A stretch of 64,000 nt of DNA from positions 2,232,001 to 2,296,000 of the forward strand of contig NZ_CP154261.1 in NCBI RefSeq assembly GCF_039511225.1, written 5' to 3'. The notes beneath the pieces are model-generated. The model did no database searches. It was not told where the DNA came from and saw only the letters and a list, made by a program, of their open reading frames with translations. Positions 1-7,986 of this stretch are shown piece by piece (within the stretch, counting starts at the first letter, position 1; every line of letters begins with the position of its first letter). The stretch comes from Sphingobacterium multivorum. GTDB taxonomy: Bacteria > Bacteroidota > Bacteroidia > Sphingobacteriales > Sphingobacteriaceae. A program made the position numbers and the translations under genes.

Positions 1-1606
1 TTTCAAAACCATTTCGGTATTTCCCGGCCATGATCTCACCACGTACCATCATCTGGTATCCAGCCATTGTTTTTCCTTGATAACTTGCTGCATCGTTCGG
101 GTAAACATCAATCAGTTTGACAACATAATCTGCATCTGTACCTGTTGAAGAAACCTTAAGGAAATTTTTGATGGGGCCAACTATAGTCAGATCTTCTGTC
201 AACGGTTCCGTTTGATAAACCATGACATCAGGGCGACTAGCGGCGAAACGCTGATCATCTACCATATACTCCCGCGTTCGGTTTTGGATTAGCCCACCCT
301 GGTGCGGAACCGGTTTATTGGGGTCAGTGACATATTCATCCCAAGAATCTGTACGTTGAACTTTGTCAAATCCAAGTTTCCCCTGAGGTTGGAAGTATAG
401 TTTTTTTATTTCTACATTTTTGGGTGGCCATTGTTCGAAATGTTTCCATTCATTGCTTCCAGAGACAAAAATGTTCGCTTCCGATGGTGCGAAGTTCCCT
501 TCATCTTTTAGATAATATTTGAAAAATGGTTGTTCAAATTGTTCCTGATAGGTAACGCTGGTTTTTTTCTCAAATTGGATATCACCTAAATAGTTTCCTT
601 CTGCACGAACCCAGCCGCCATGATACCAAGGTCCTGCGACTAAAATCGAGTTGTTTTTTTTGCTTTTATCCTCAATCGATTGATAGGTCTTAAATGTTCC
701 ATAAGCGTCTTCCGCGTCAAAGAAACCACCGACCACCATCACAGCTGGTTTTACCTCCTGTAAAGAATTGGTGATCACACGCGATTTCCAAAAATCATCA
801 TAGTCGGGATGTTTAAACAGATCATTCCAAAACTGTACGGAGTCACCAAAATACTTTTCCTTTAGTTCCCGCGCTGTTCCGGCTTCTAAAAAGAAGTTGT
901 ATTTATCGGCTTCTTTGATCTGAATTTTGCTCTTGAATTGATCTGGCGTGATGGGTTTTGGACGCGGGACACCAAAGGTTGACATAAAGGTGAATGCATC
1001 CTGAAGAAACAGTACGCCATTATGGTGGAAGTCATCGCCGATATACCAGTCTGTTACCGGAGCTTGTGGGGAGACGGCTTTCAAGCTCGGGTGCGTTTTG
1101 ACCAATCCAACGGTAGAATAGAAGCCCGGATAGGAGATCCCATAGAGTCCGGCTTTGCCATTATAGTTTTTGAGATTTTTCTGTAGCCATTCAAGCGCAT
1201 CATAGGTATCTGTACTTTCATCGAATGCTTTTTTATCTTTGCTGTAGGTGGTCGGACGTATATCTTCAAAATTACCTTCGCTCATCCATTTACCACGGAC
1301 ATCCTGGTAAACGAAAATATAGCCTTCACGCATCATTCCCGGAAAGTTGCCCAGGCTTTTTTTGTATTCGTTTTGACCATAAGGCGAGACAGTGTATGGC
1401 GTTCTATTGAGCAAAACCGGATATTTCTTGGATTTGTCTTTTGGACTGTAGATCGCAGTGAATAATTTTTTCCCATCTCGCATGGGGATTGCTACTTCGG
1501 TCTTTTCATAATGATCTCTAACATAAGCCGAGTCGGCAGCGGTTTGAGCATGTAACTGGCTTGCGCTTAACAGCGCCAAAGTTAGGTACGAAATTGTATT
1601 TTTCAT
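1..1606 (-). CDS. CocE/NonD family alpha/beta hydrolase (X-Pro dipeptidyl-peptidase S15-like), 3' end missing
   Basis: Secreted serine hydrolase. 535 codons are visible and the C-terminus lies beyond the left edge. The ATG at 1606-1604 is followed by a Sec signal peptide ending near LHAQ. The fold is the S15/CocE alpha/beta hydrolase. The nucleophile motif GISYPG gives Ser158, and Asp297 (FFDAED) and His329 (GPWYHGGW) complete a plausible triad. After the hydrolase domain the sequence continues into the jelly-roll domain typical of glutaryl-7-ACA acylase, cocaine esterase and X-Pro dipeptidyl-peptidase. Family members hydrolyse esters, amides or Xaa-Pro peptides, and the substrate cannot be read here. 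The gene is transcribed away from the inositol locus and looks monocistronic at this end. The family call is secure; the substrate is unknown. Confidence 0.9.
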   Translation of the reverse strand, partial: MKNTISYLTLALLSASQLHAQTAADSAYVRDHYEKTEVAIPMRDGKKLFTAIYSPKDKSKKYPVLLNRTPYTVSPYGQNEYKKSLGNFPGMMREGYIFVYQDVRGKWMSEGNFEDIRPTTYSKDKKAFDESTDTYDALEWLQKNLKNYNGKAGLYGISYPGFYSTVGLVKTHPSLKAVSPQAPVTDWYIGDDFHHNGVLFLQDAFTFMSTFGVPRPKPITPDQFKSKIQIKEADKYNFFLEAGTARELKEKYFGDSVQFWNDLFKHPDYDDFWKSRVITNSLQEVKPAVMVVGGFFDAEDAYGTFKTYQSIEDKSKKNNSILVAGPWYHGGWVRAEGNYLGDIQFEKKTSVTYQEQFEQPFFKYYLKDEGNFAPSEANIFVSGSNEWKHFEQWPPKNVEIKKLYFQPQGKLGFDKVQRTDSWDEYVTDPNKPVPHQGGLIQNRTREYMVDDQRFAASRPDVMVYQTEPLTEDLTIVGPIKNFLKVSSTGTDADYVVKLIDVYPNDAASYQGKTMAGYQMMVRGEIMAGKYRNGFE

Positions 1607-2243
1607 TCAGATAATTATTTGTTCAGTACATTCTTTGGTGTAAAACTCTACTTTACACTTGGTTTCGTTCGTTGCAATGTTATGGATACTCTTATGCACC
1701 TTAGGCTATAGGGAATACCGTTAAATTTGTCATCGCGCTACCGATTGGCAGAGCATTTATCCAATAACAATGCGCAGGTCAAATGCTGTTGGTTTATAAA
1801 TTGAACGATAGACTCATTGCCTGTATTTAGATTCTAGGCTAAAGTTAGTGCTACTAAAACCATTTTCCAATTTTATTGTCATATTTATGGGAAATAGAAA
1901 AAGAAAAATTGACCAATTTTTAAGAAAGAAAAACTTTTTTTGGATTGAATTTGGATTAGTTTTCGAATCTTGATATATTGAGTAAAATTAAGGACAATTG
2001 TTTTTTGGGTTAACAACTTTAGCTAAAAACGTTAAATTCCAGTTAGATGGACTAGTAGAATACTAAATAATAATTCATTTTCGGATTATTTCTTAAGGTT
2101 TCGAAAGGGCTTCGTATCGCTATTTGTCACGATTTTATAAATTAAGTGCGGGGTGGTATGAAATATGTTTTTTTAAGCTAATTTTAAGAATTATTTTATC
2201 ATAATACATCAATTAAATAACAAATTAAGTATATAGAATTAAT
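1607..2243. other. 637-base AT-rich divergent intergenic region
   Basis: This stretch separates the divergently transcribed hydrolase and inositol-3-phosphate synthase genes. It is AT-rich and stop-dense on both strands. I see no RNA gene, no strong hairpin and no convincing TAnnTTTG box close to 2244. It must hold the promoters of both neighbours, but I could not place them. Confidence 0.5.
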
Positions 2244-3572
2244 ATGGGACAACAAGTGAAAGATGCCAATGGAAAATTGGGTATTCTTATTCCGGGATTA
2301 GGTGCTGTGGCTACAACATTAATCGCTGGTGTGGCATCTATAAACAAAGGTTTTTCAAAACCAATCGGATCTGTTTCTCAATTGAGCAGAATCCGTCTGG
2401 GTAAACGCACTGAGAACAGAAATCCATTAATTAAAGATTTCGTCCCTTTAGCAAAACTGGAAGATGTTGTTTTTGGTGGCTGGGATGTATACGAAGATAA
2501 CGTATATGAGGCTGCATCAAAAGCACAGGTATTGGAGCAAGGTCAATTGGATGCTGTGAAGGCTGAATTGGAAGCTATCCAACCAATGAAAGCTGTGTTT
2601 GACCGTAATTTTGTGAAAAATTTAGACGGAACGCACATCAAATCTGAAAAAACTCGCCGTGAATTGGCAGATGCTGTACAACGTGATATTCGTGAATTCA
2701 AAGAGAAAAACGGATTGGATCGTGTTGTATTGGTATGGTGTGGATCTACGGAGCGTTATATTGAAACAAACGAAGCTTTTTCAACCTTAGCTAAATTAGA
2801 GGAAGCATTAGATAATGATGATCAACGTATTCCACCAAGTATGATCTATTGTTATGCGGCATTGAAAGAGGGCGCTCCGTATGTCAATGGTGCACCGAAT
2901 TTGACATGTGACGTTCCAGCGATTGTTGAGTTGGCGCATGAAAATGGTGTAGCAATTGCAGGTAAAGATTTTAAAACAGGTCAAACATTGATGAAGACAA
3001 TTGTGGCACCTGGTCTTCAAGCGAGAGCTTTGGGTGTTGAAGGTTGGTTTTCGACGAATATCTTAGGTAACCGTGACGGATTAGTATTGGATGATCCTGA
3101 AAATTTCAAAACAAAAGAAGTATCTAAATTATCGGTATTGGAAGAAATTTTAGATGCGAAAAAGAATCCTGAGTTATACGGTGACCTTTACCATAAAGTA
3201 CGTATCAACTATTATCCTCCACACGGTGATAATAAAGAATCTTGGGACAACATTGATATCTTTGGTTGGTTAGGCTACAAAATGCAGATTAAGATCAATT
3301 TCTTGTGTCGCGATTCAATTTTAGCTGCACCGGTTGCCTTGGATTTGGCGTTGTTCATTGATTTGGCTCAACGTGCAGGTATGTCGGGTATTCAAGAGTG
3401 GTTGTCATTCTACTTGAAGTCGCCTCAAACAGCTCCAGGATTGCCTCCTGAACACGATATCTTCAAACAATTGATGAAATTGCAAAATACATTGCGCCAC
3501 ATTATGGGTGAAGATTTAATCACACACTTGGGATTGGATTATTACCAGGAGCTCGTAGATAGTATTCAATAA
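2244..3572 (+). CDS. ino1: inositol-3-phosphate synthase (EC 5.5.1.4)
   Basis: Converts glucose-6-phosphate to myo-inositol-3-phosphate with NAD as recycled cofactor, the committed step of inositol synthesis. The 442 aa protein has an N-terminal Rossmann motif (ILIPGLGAVA, about residues 14-23). The conserved family blocks follow: FGGWDVYEDN, WCGSTERY, the catalytic-core stretch KDFKTGQT, and NILGNRDG. This is the full single-domain length of bacterial and archaeal enzymes. It is followed by a good terminator at 3590-3627 and then by the five-gene inositol-lipid operon, so it probably supplies the headgroup precursor for that operon while being transcribed separately. The ATG start lies in a leader with no Shine-Dalgarno, as usual for Bacteroidota. 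Confidence 0.96.
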   Translation: MGQQVKDANGKLGILIPGLGAVATTLIAGVASINKGFSKPIGSVSQLSRIRLGKRTENRNPLIKDFVPLAKLEDVVFGGWDVYEDNVYEAASKAQVLEQGQLDAVKAELEAIQPMKAVFDRNFVKNLDGTHIKSEKTRRELADAVQRDIREFKEKNGLDRVVLVWCGSTERYIETNEAFSTLAKLEEALDNDDQRIPPSMIYCYAALKEGAPYVNGAPNLTCDVPAIVELAHENGVAIAGKDFKTGQTLMKTIVAPGLQARALGVEGWFSTNILGNRDGLVLDDPENFKTKEVSKLSVLEEILDAKKNPELYGDLYHKVRINYYPPHGDNKESWDNIDIFGWLGYKMQIKINFLCRDSILAAPVALDLALFIDLAQRAGMSGIQEWLSFYLKSPQTAPGLPPEHDIFKQLMKLQNTLRHIMGEDLITHLGLDYYQELVDSIQ

Positions 3573-3589
3573 GTTACCTTTATAAGAGC

Positions 3590-3627
3590 GGGGAAACAAT
3601 TGTTTAAAAGCAATTTTTCCCCTTTTT
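3590..3627 (+). terminator. rho-independent terminator after ino1
   Basis: GGGGAAA (3590-3596) pairs with TTTCCCC (3616-3622), and five T follow. The loop contains a further weak CAATT pairing. It separates ino1 from the downstream operon. Confidence 0.7.
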
Positions 3628-3713
3628 CTTCAAGATATTTACGATATTGAAGATTTGTGATATAACCCTCTGTAGACTTTTGCGCTTACGAACGCTGAGA
3701 TAGTGACGGGGGT

Positions 3714-3743
3714 TTTGCTTTTTTTATAAATGATTTTATTTTG
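3714..3743 (+). promoter_or_regulatory. candidate Bacteroidota promoter of the inositol-lipid operon
   Basis: TTTG at 3714-3717 and TATTTTG at 3737-3743, separated by 19 bases, approximate the Bacteroidota consensus; the -7 box is one base short. It ends 12 bases before the ATG at 3756 and overlaps the alternative TTG start at 3741, which supports the ATG as the true start. Confidence 0.4.
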
Positions 3744-3755
3744 CAATTAGAAGAA

Positions 3756-4466
3756 ATGGAATTTGCAATTATAGCGGCGGGAGAAGGTTCTCGATTGCGA
3801 AAAGAGGGATTCAATTTACCGAAACCCTTGCTACCATTACATGGAGTTCCATTAATTGAACGATTGATTCGCGTGTTTGTTAAAGAAGGGGCGCAAAGTG
3901 TTCATGTTATTATCAATAAACAATCTCCAGAACTGAAATTGTTTTTGGAAACAACGACGTTTGAATTACCTATTGTGCTGATAGAAGAGGATACAGCAAG
4001 TTCATTGCATAGTTTTGCCTTGCTTGTCAAAAACAACCCCAATTGGTCGTCCTGTTGTCTGACCACAACAGATACGGTTTTTAGGCCACATGAATTTCAT
4101 GCCTATTTAGAAGCATTTCAGCAACATCAACAGGCCGATGCTTTTATGGCTGTAACTCCTTTTGTTGACGATGAGAGTCCGCTCTATGTGAACACCAATT
4201 CGCAGCTTCGGGTGGAAGCTTTTTTGGATACGGCAACCGCCAAAACGAAGTACGTTTCTGGGGGAATTTACTGCTTTCGTCAGGCGGCGATGAACTGTGC
4301 GTTAAGCTCCGTCGAAGCAGGTAATTCCAGAATGCGTAATTTTCAGCGTGCTCTATTGGAAAACGATTTACAAGTAGAGGCGTTTGTATTTGAAAAGGTG
4401 GTCGATATTGATCATTTAAAAGATCGTGTTGTTGCAGAACAATTTTTGAGTGAGGAGGTTAGTTAG
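3756..4466 (+). CDS. sugar/inositol-phosphate nucleotidyltransferase-like protein
   Basis: NTP-transferase (GT-A like) of 236 aa. It begins with the nucleotide-binding signature AAGEGSRL (residues 7-14) and LPKPL with Lys23, as in glucose-1-phosphate and inositol-1-phosphate nucleotidylyltransferases. The catalytic domain fills the protein. It starts an operon with an ATP-grasp protein, a CDP-alcohol phosphatidyltransferase, a flippase-like protein and a HAD protein, directly after ino1. By context the likely reaction is CTP plus inositol phosphate to CDP-inositol; this is inference. The ATG at 3756 is preferred over an in-frame TTG at 3741 because it precedes the hydrophobic first strand at the usual distance and because of the promoter position. 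The nucleotide and sugar specificity are not proven. Confidence 0.82.
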   Translation: MEFAIIAAGEGSRLRKEGFNLPKPLLPLHGVPLIERLIRVFVKEGAQSVHVIINKQSPELKLFLETTTFELPIVLIEEDTASSLHSFALLVKNNPNWSSCCLTTTDTVFRPHEFHAYLEAFQQHQQADAFMAVTPFVDDESPLYVNTNSQLRVEAFLDTATAKTKYVSGGIYCFRQAAMNCALSSVEAGNSRMRNFQRALLENDLQVEAFVFEKVVDIDHLKDRVVAEQFLSEEVS

Positions 4467-4470
4467 TAAA

Positions 4471-5364
4471 ATGAGCGATATGATTTCTATTTTAGGCGTA
4501 ACTCGAAAAAATCGCTTTTCACCCAACCATGTGGGGAATGATGCCGCCATATTCAATGAAGTAGTTTTAAAACTGACTGAAAAAGGTGCCTCGGTAGAGC
4601 TTTGTAATGAAGATGAATTTTTGTCTTCAGCATCCTTGAAGCAGGACAATATTCTGACCATGGGGAGAACAAAGACTTTAGTGAAAAAGTTGCAATCTCT
4701 TCAAAATAATGGGGTCAATGTTTTGAATTCAGGATTTGGAATTGAAAATTGCTTTCGGAAAAATATGACCCTTAAGCTTTTGGAAGGTGGAGTTCCTTAT
4801 CCGAAAAGTATCGTGATCTCTACGGTTGCCGATATACAATCTATTTTTGAGAAACTGAAAGGAAAGGGTGTGTGGATCAAACGTGGCGACTTTCACGCCA
4901 TTCATAAAGAAGATGTTACTTTTGCCGCTAGTCTGAAAGAAGCGCAACATATCTTGAATGAATATGCGCTCCGCGGGATTAAAGAGGCGGTGATTTCTGA
5001 ACATCTTGCCGGAGACCTACTAAAATTTTATGCGGTGCGGGGAACGGATTTCTTTTTTTATTTTTACCCCTATGAACACAATCATCACAAATATGATTTG
5101 TATGAACAAATTAATGATGAGGTCGTACACTTTCCTTTTGATCTCGACAAGCTAAAAGAAGTCGCCAATCGTGCGGCAGAAGTACTGGATGTACATATCT
5201 ATGGCGGCGATGTGATTATTGATGCAAATGGAGACTTCCATATTATTGACTTAAACGACTGGCCAAGTTTTGCGCCTTGTCGGGCAGAGGCTGCAGAGGC
5301 CATTGCTCAAATGGTTTACCATAAATTTACTGAAAAGAACCACAATGCAGAAAGAACAAGTTAA
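4471..5364 (+). CDS. ATP-grasp domain protein of the inositol-lipid operon
   Basis: 297 aa protein with a RimK-like ATP-grasp layout. The N-terminal preATP-grasp domain covers about residues 1-100. The lysine-bearing stretch VWIKRGD follows in the middle. The C-terminal metal-binding signature has an Asp (GGDVIIDANG) and IDLNDWPSF. ATP-grasp enzymes activate a carboxylate as an acyl-phosphate and ligate it to an amine, thiol or similar nucleophile, but no substrate can be named. It begins 4 bases after the nucleotidyltransferase stop. GGAGG at 4455-4459 supports the ATG at 4471 over a GTG at 4450. Its last 20 bases overlap the next gene, so the two are probably translationally coupled. The fold is clear; the role in inositol-lipid making is unknown. 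Confidence 0.8.
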   Translation: MSDMISILGVTRKNRFSPNHVGNDAAIFNEVVLKLTEKGASVELCNEDEFLSSASLKQDNILTMGRTKTLVKKLQSLQNNGVNVLNSGFGIENCFRKNMTLKLLEGGVPYPKSIVISTVADIQSIFEKLKGKGVWIKRGDFHAIHKEDVTFAASLKEAQHILNEYALRGIKEAVISEHLAGDLLKFYAVRGTDFFFYFYPYEHNHHKYDLYEQINDEVVHFPFDLDKLKEVANRAAEVLDVHIYGGDVIIDANGDFHIIDLNDWPSFAPCRAEAAEAIAQMVYHKFTEKNHNAERTS

Positions 5365-6295
5365 TGTAATCGAAGAAGATAATTTGAGTGCATTCGAACA
5401 ATCTTTAAAATCTAATGATACCGAGGAACGAATTGATATTTGGTTTTATCGACCTATAGGTTATCGCATTGCGCAAGTCTGTGCAAAAATTGGTATTACA
5501 CCCAACGCTGTAACCATTATTAGTATTTTCTTTGGCGTTGCGGCGGGTATTTTATTCTATTACCCGGCGTTATGGATTAATGTGATCGGCATGCTTTTAT
5601 TAGTTTTTGCCAATTCTCTAGATAGTGCCGATGGACAGCTGGCCAGAATGACGGACAATAAAAGTCGCTTTGGTCGTATCTTGGATGGTTTTGCTGGCGA
5701 TTTTTGGTTTGCTTCTATTCATATTGCGATCTGTTTACGCAGTATTAATGAAGGATGGCCACAATGGCTGTGGGTATTTTGTGTGCTTGCAGGTGTATCG
5801 CATATGCTTCAGTCAGCAATGGCTGATTATTACCGTAATGTGCATTTGTATTTTATAAAAGGTAAAGCTGGAAGTGAGCTGGACAATACTCGTGATTTGA
5901 AAGTTGACTACGATGCCTTGTCCTGGCGCAAGAATTTTTTCAGCAAATTTGTGTTAAATGGCTATATGGGCTATACACGAAACCAGGAAAAGCTTTCGCC
6001 AAAACTGCAAAAGCTACTGCACCTAGTGAAAAGTCGCTATAAAGACGAATTGCCAAAACAATTAATGGTCGACTTTAGGACTCAAAATAAACCATTGATG
6101 AAGTATACAAATATTGTACAGTTCAATACAAGGGTGATTTTCCTATTTGTTTGGTTGTTTATCGGCCAACCTTGGATTTACTTTTTCTTTGACATGTTTG
6201 TCCTAAATCCGATATTGATCTATATGTGTAACCGACAAGAAAAGGTAAGTGGCTATTTTGTTGATAAATTAACAAATGATCCAACCTATGGGTAG
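5345..6295 (+). CDS. CDP-alcohol phosphatidyltransferase family protein (probable inositol lipid synthase)
   Basis: Integral membrane enzyme of 316 aa that transfers a phospho-alcohol from a CDP-linked donor to a lipid or alcohol acceptor. The signature D-x2-D-G-x2-A-R is present with Asp93, Asp96, Gly97 and Arg101, followed by Gly110 and Asp114. The position of the fourth Asp is Gly118, and an Asp sits one residue later (119). Several hydrophobic helices flank it. Gene context suggests it forms phosphatidylinositol or inositol-phosphoceramide, either from CDP-inositol or from a CDP-lipid; this is inference. A long in-frame extension to 5270 exists, but the ATG at 5345 overlaps the upstream stop by 20 bases, as in tight operons. 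The downstream gene overlaps again by 20 bases. Confidence 0.88.
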   Translation: MQKEQVNVIEEDNLSAFEQSLKSNDTEERIDIWFYRPIGYRIAQVCAKIGITPNAVTIISIFFGVAAGILFYYPALWINVIGMLLLVFANSLDSADGQLARMTDNKSRFGRILDGFAGDFWFASIHIAICLRSINEGWPQWLWVFCVLAGVSHMLQSAMADYYRNVHLYFIKGKAGSELDNTRDLKVDYDALSWRKNFFSKFVLNGYMGYTRNQEKLSPKLQKLLHLVKSRYKDELPKQLMVDFRTQNKPLMKYTNIVQFNTRVIFLFVWLFIGQPWIYFFFDMFVLNPILIYMCNRQEKVSGYFVDKLTNDPTYG

Positions 6296-7277
6296 CAAAA
6301 TCTATAAAGTGCTCTTTATGCTGATCGGTATAGGTACACTGGCCTATATGATTCATGCAATGGGAATTGATGAGATTTGGAACAACCTTGAAAATATTGG
6401 CTGGTGGTTTCTGCCTGTACTTGGTAGCTGGGCAGTACTCTACTGGATGAATGCTATGGCATTTAAGGCAATTATTCAGGAACCGGAATTGCCACAGACA
6501 AACGTCCCTTTTTGGAAGGTCTTACAATTGACAATATCGGGGTATGCCATCAATTATATAACACCATTTGTTGCGTTAGGAGGGGAGCCTTATCGTATTA
6601 TGGAGCTTAAAAACTATGTCGGTGGTTCGAAGGCAGGTTCATCTGTGCTGTTATACGGTGTCATGCACATCCTATCGCATATTTTATTTTGGGTCGCTTC
6701 TGTTTTTCTAATTCTTTGGTTTGTGCCTGCTAGCACGATGGTCAATGTGGCCTGTGCTGCGATTTTTGTGATGGCTATCATCTGTACTTGGCTATTTACG
6801 AAGTTTTATAAGAAGGGAATTACAATTTCACTCTTGAAAGCTTTATCTAAGTTACCCTTGGTAGGTAAGAAAGTCGGTAATTTACTGGAGACGAAATATG
6901 AAACTTTGAATGACGTCGATCAACAGGTGAAAAACCTTTTTCAAAATCGCCGCGGTCGTTTCTATACGGCCCTTTTTTGGGAATTTGTAGCACGCGTTGT
7001 AGGCTGTTTTGAGATTTATTTTATTGGTTTGGCCTTAGATATCAATATTGATTTTATTGATGCTATGATCATTAGCTCAGGATCTTCCCTGTTTGCCAAT
7101 CTTGTTTTTTTCTTTCCAATGCAGTTGGGAACCCGGGAAGGTGGATTGGCAATGGCTGTAATGAGTATAGGATTGCCTGCGAAAGTCGGTATTTTTATGG
7201 GTGTTGTGACACGAATTAGGGAAATTGTGTGGATTATGATCGGTTTGGGGTGGATGAGTTTAGTAAAAAAGAAATAA
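6276..7277 (+). CDS. flippase-like / UPF0104 (YbhN/AglD-type) membrane protein
   Basis: Polytopic membrane protein of 333 aa with about eight hydrophobic segments. It belongs to the family of the lysylphosphatidylglycerol synthase transmembrane (flippase) region, recognisable by the ALGGEPYR-type stretch in the second third and QLGTREGG near the C-terminus. Members without the soluble synthase domain are often linked to lipid or polyprenyl-glycan translocation. Here it sits directly after the phosphatidyltransferase and may flip the inositol lipid or its precursor (inference). The ATG at 6276 overlaps the upstream gene by 20 bases; a second ATG at 6288 is an alternative. It ends 1 base before the HAD gene. 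Confidence 0.83.
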   Translation: MIQPMGSKIYKVLFMLIGIGTLAYMIHAMGIDEIWNNLENIGWWFLPVLGSWAVLYWMNAMAFKAIIQEPELPQTNVPFWKVLQLTISGYAINYITPFVALGGEPYRIMELKNYVGGSKAGSSVLLYGVMHILSHILFWVASVFLILWFVPASTMVNVACAAIFVMAIICTWLFTKFYKKGITISLLKALSKLPLVGKKVGNLLETKYETLNDVDQQVKNLFQNRRGRFYTALFWEFVARVVGCFEIYFIGLALDINIDFIDAMIISSGSSLFANLVFFFPMQLGTREGGLAMAVMSIGLPAKVGIFMGVVTRIREIVWIMIGLGWMSLVKKK

Positions 7278-7278
7278 C

Positions 7279-7986
7279 ATGAATAAGTTTAATATTAAAG
7301 GGATTATTTTTGATTATGGTGGAACCTTAGACACCAATGGGGGCCACTGGGGAGCTGTTATCTGGTCGGGTTATGAAAAATATCAGGTTCCTGTAAATTT
7401 GAACGCTTTTCAGGAAGCCTATACCTACGCGGAACGGCAGATGGCCTTACAACCTATTATTAAACCGCAGTTTAATTTTTTGGAAGTTCTTCAGGCAAAG
7501 CTCAAGGTGCAATTTGATTATCTTATTGCTGCAGGGTATGACTTAGACCGATCATTAGCGCATAGAATAGCCTTTGACGGTTATTCACTGGCGGAGAATA
7601 CGGTTGAACAGGTAAAACCACTGTTAAATTCACTCCATGAAAAATATCCGATTGTCATGGTTTCCAATTTTTATGGTAACTTAAAGTCGGTCCTTGATGA
7701 TTTTGGGATCCTATCTTATTTTCAGGATATTGTGGAGTCGGCTGTCGTCGGTGTGCGCAAACCTGATCCTGCCATTTATGCCTTAGGTGTAACTAAAATA
7801 GGACTTCCTGCACAAGAGGTATTGGTGGTGGGTGATTCCTATAGTAAAGATATGGTACCTGCCAAAGCGGTTGGCTGCCAAACCTTATGGTTGAAAGGGC
7901 AGACTTGGGGCGAGGATAAATTGCAGGATACTGGAGCTGCAGACCAGCAATTTACAAGCATCTTCGATTTAATCGACTTTGTTTAA
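7279..7986 (+). CDS. HAD superfamily hydrolase-like protein with altered DxD motif
   Basis: HAD-fold protein of 235 aa. Motif I is FDYGGT, with nucleophile Asp12 but Gly14 where phosphatases carry the second Asp. Motif II is VMVSN (Ser), motif III is in GVRKPDP (Lys), and motif IV is VGDSYSKD with the metal-binding acids. The helical cap lies between motifs I and II. It is the last gene of the inositol-lipid operon, where a phosphatase for inositol phosphate or phosphatidylinositol phosphate could be needed. The missing general acid/base Asp makes a classical fast phosphatase less certain. Its 3' end overlaps the convergent AraC gene by 18 bases. The fold is secure; activity and substrate are open. 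Confidence 0.85.
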   Translation: MNKFNIKGIIFDYGGTLDTNGGHWGAVIWSGYEKYQVPVNLNAFQEAYTYAERQMALQPIIKPQFNFLEVLQAKLKVQFDYLIAAGYDLDRSLAHRIAFDGYSLAENTVEQVKPLLNSLHEKYPIVMVSNFYGNLKSVLDDFGILSYFQDIVESAVVGVRKPDPAIYALGVTKIGLPAQEVLVVGDSYSKDMVPAKAVGCQTLWLKGQTWGEDKLQDTGAADQQFTSIFDLIDFV

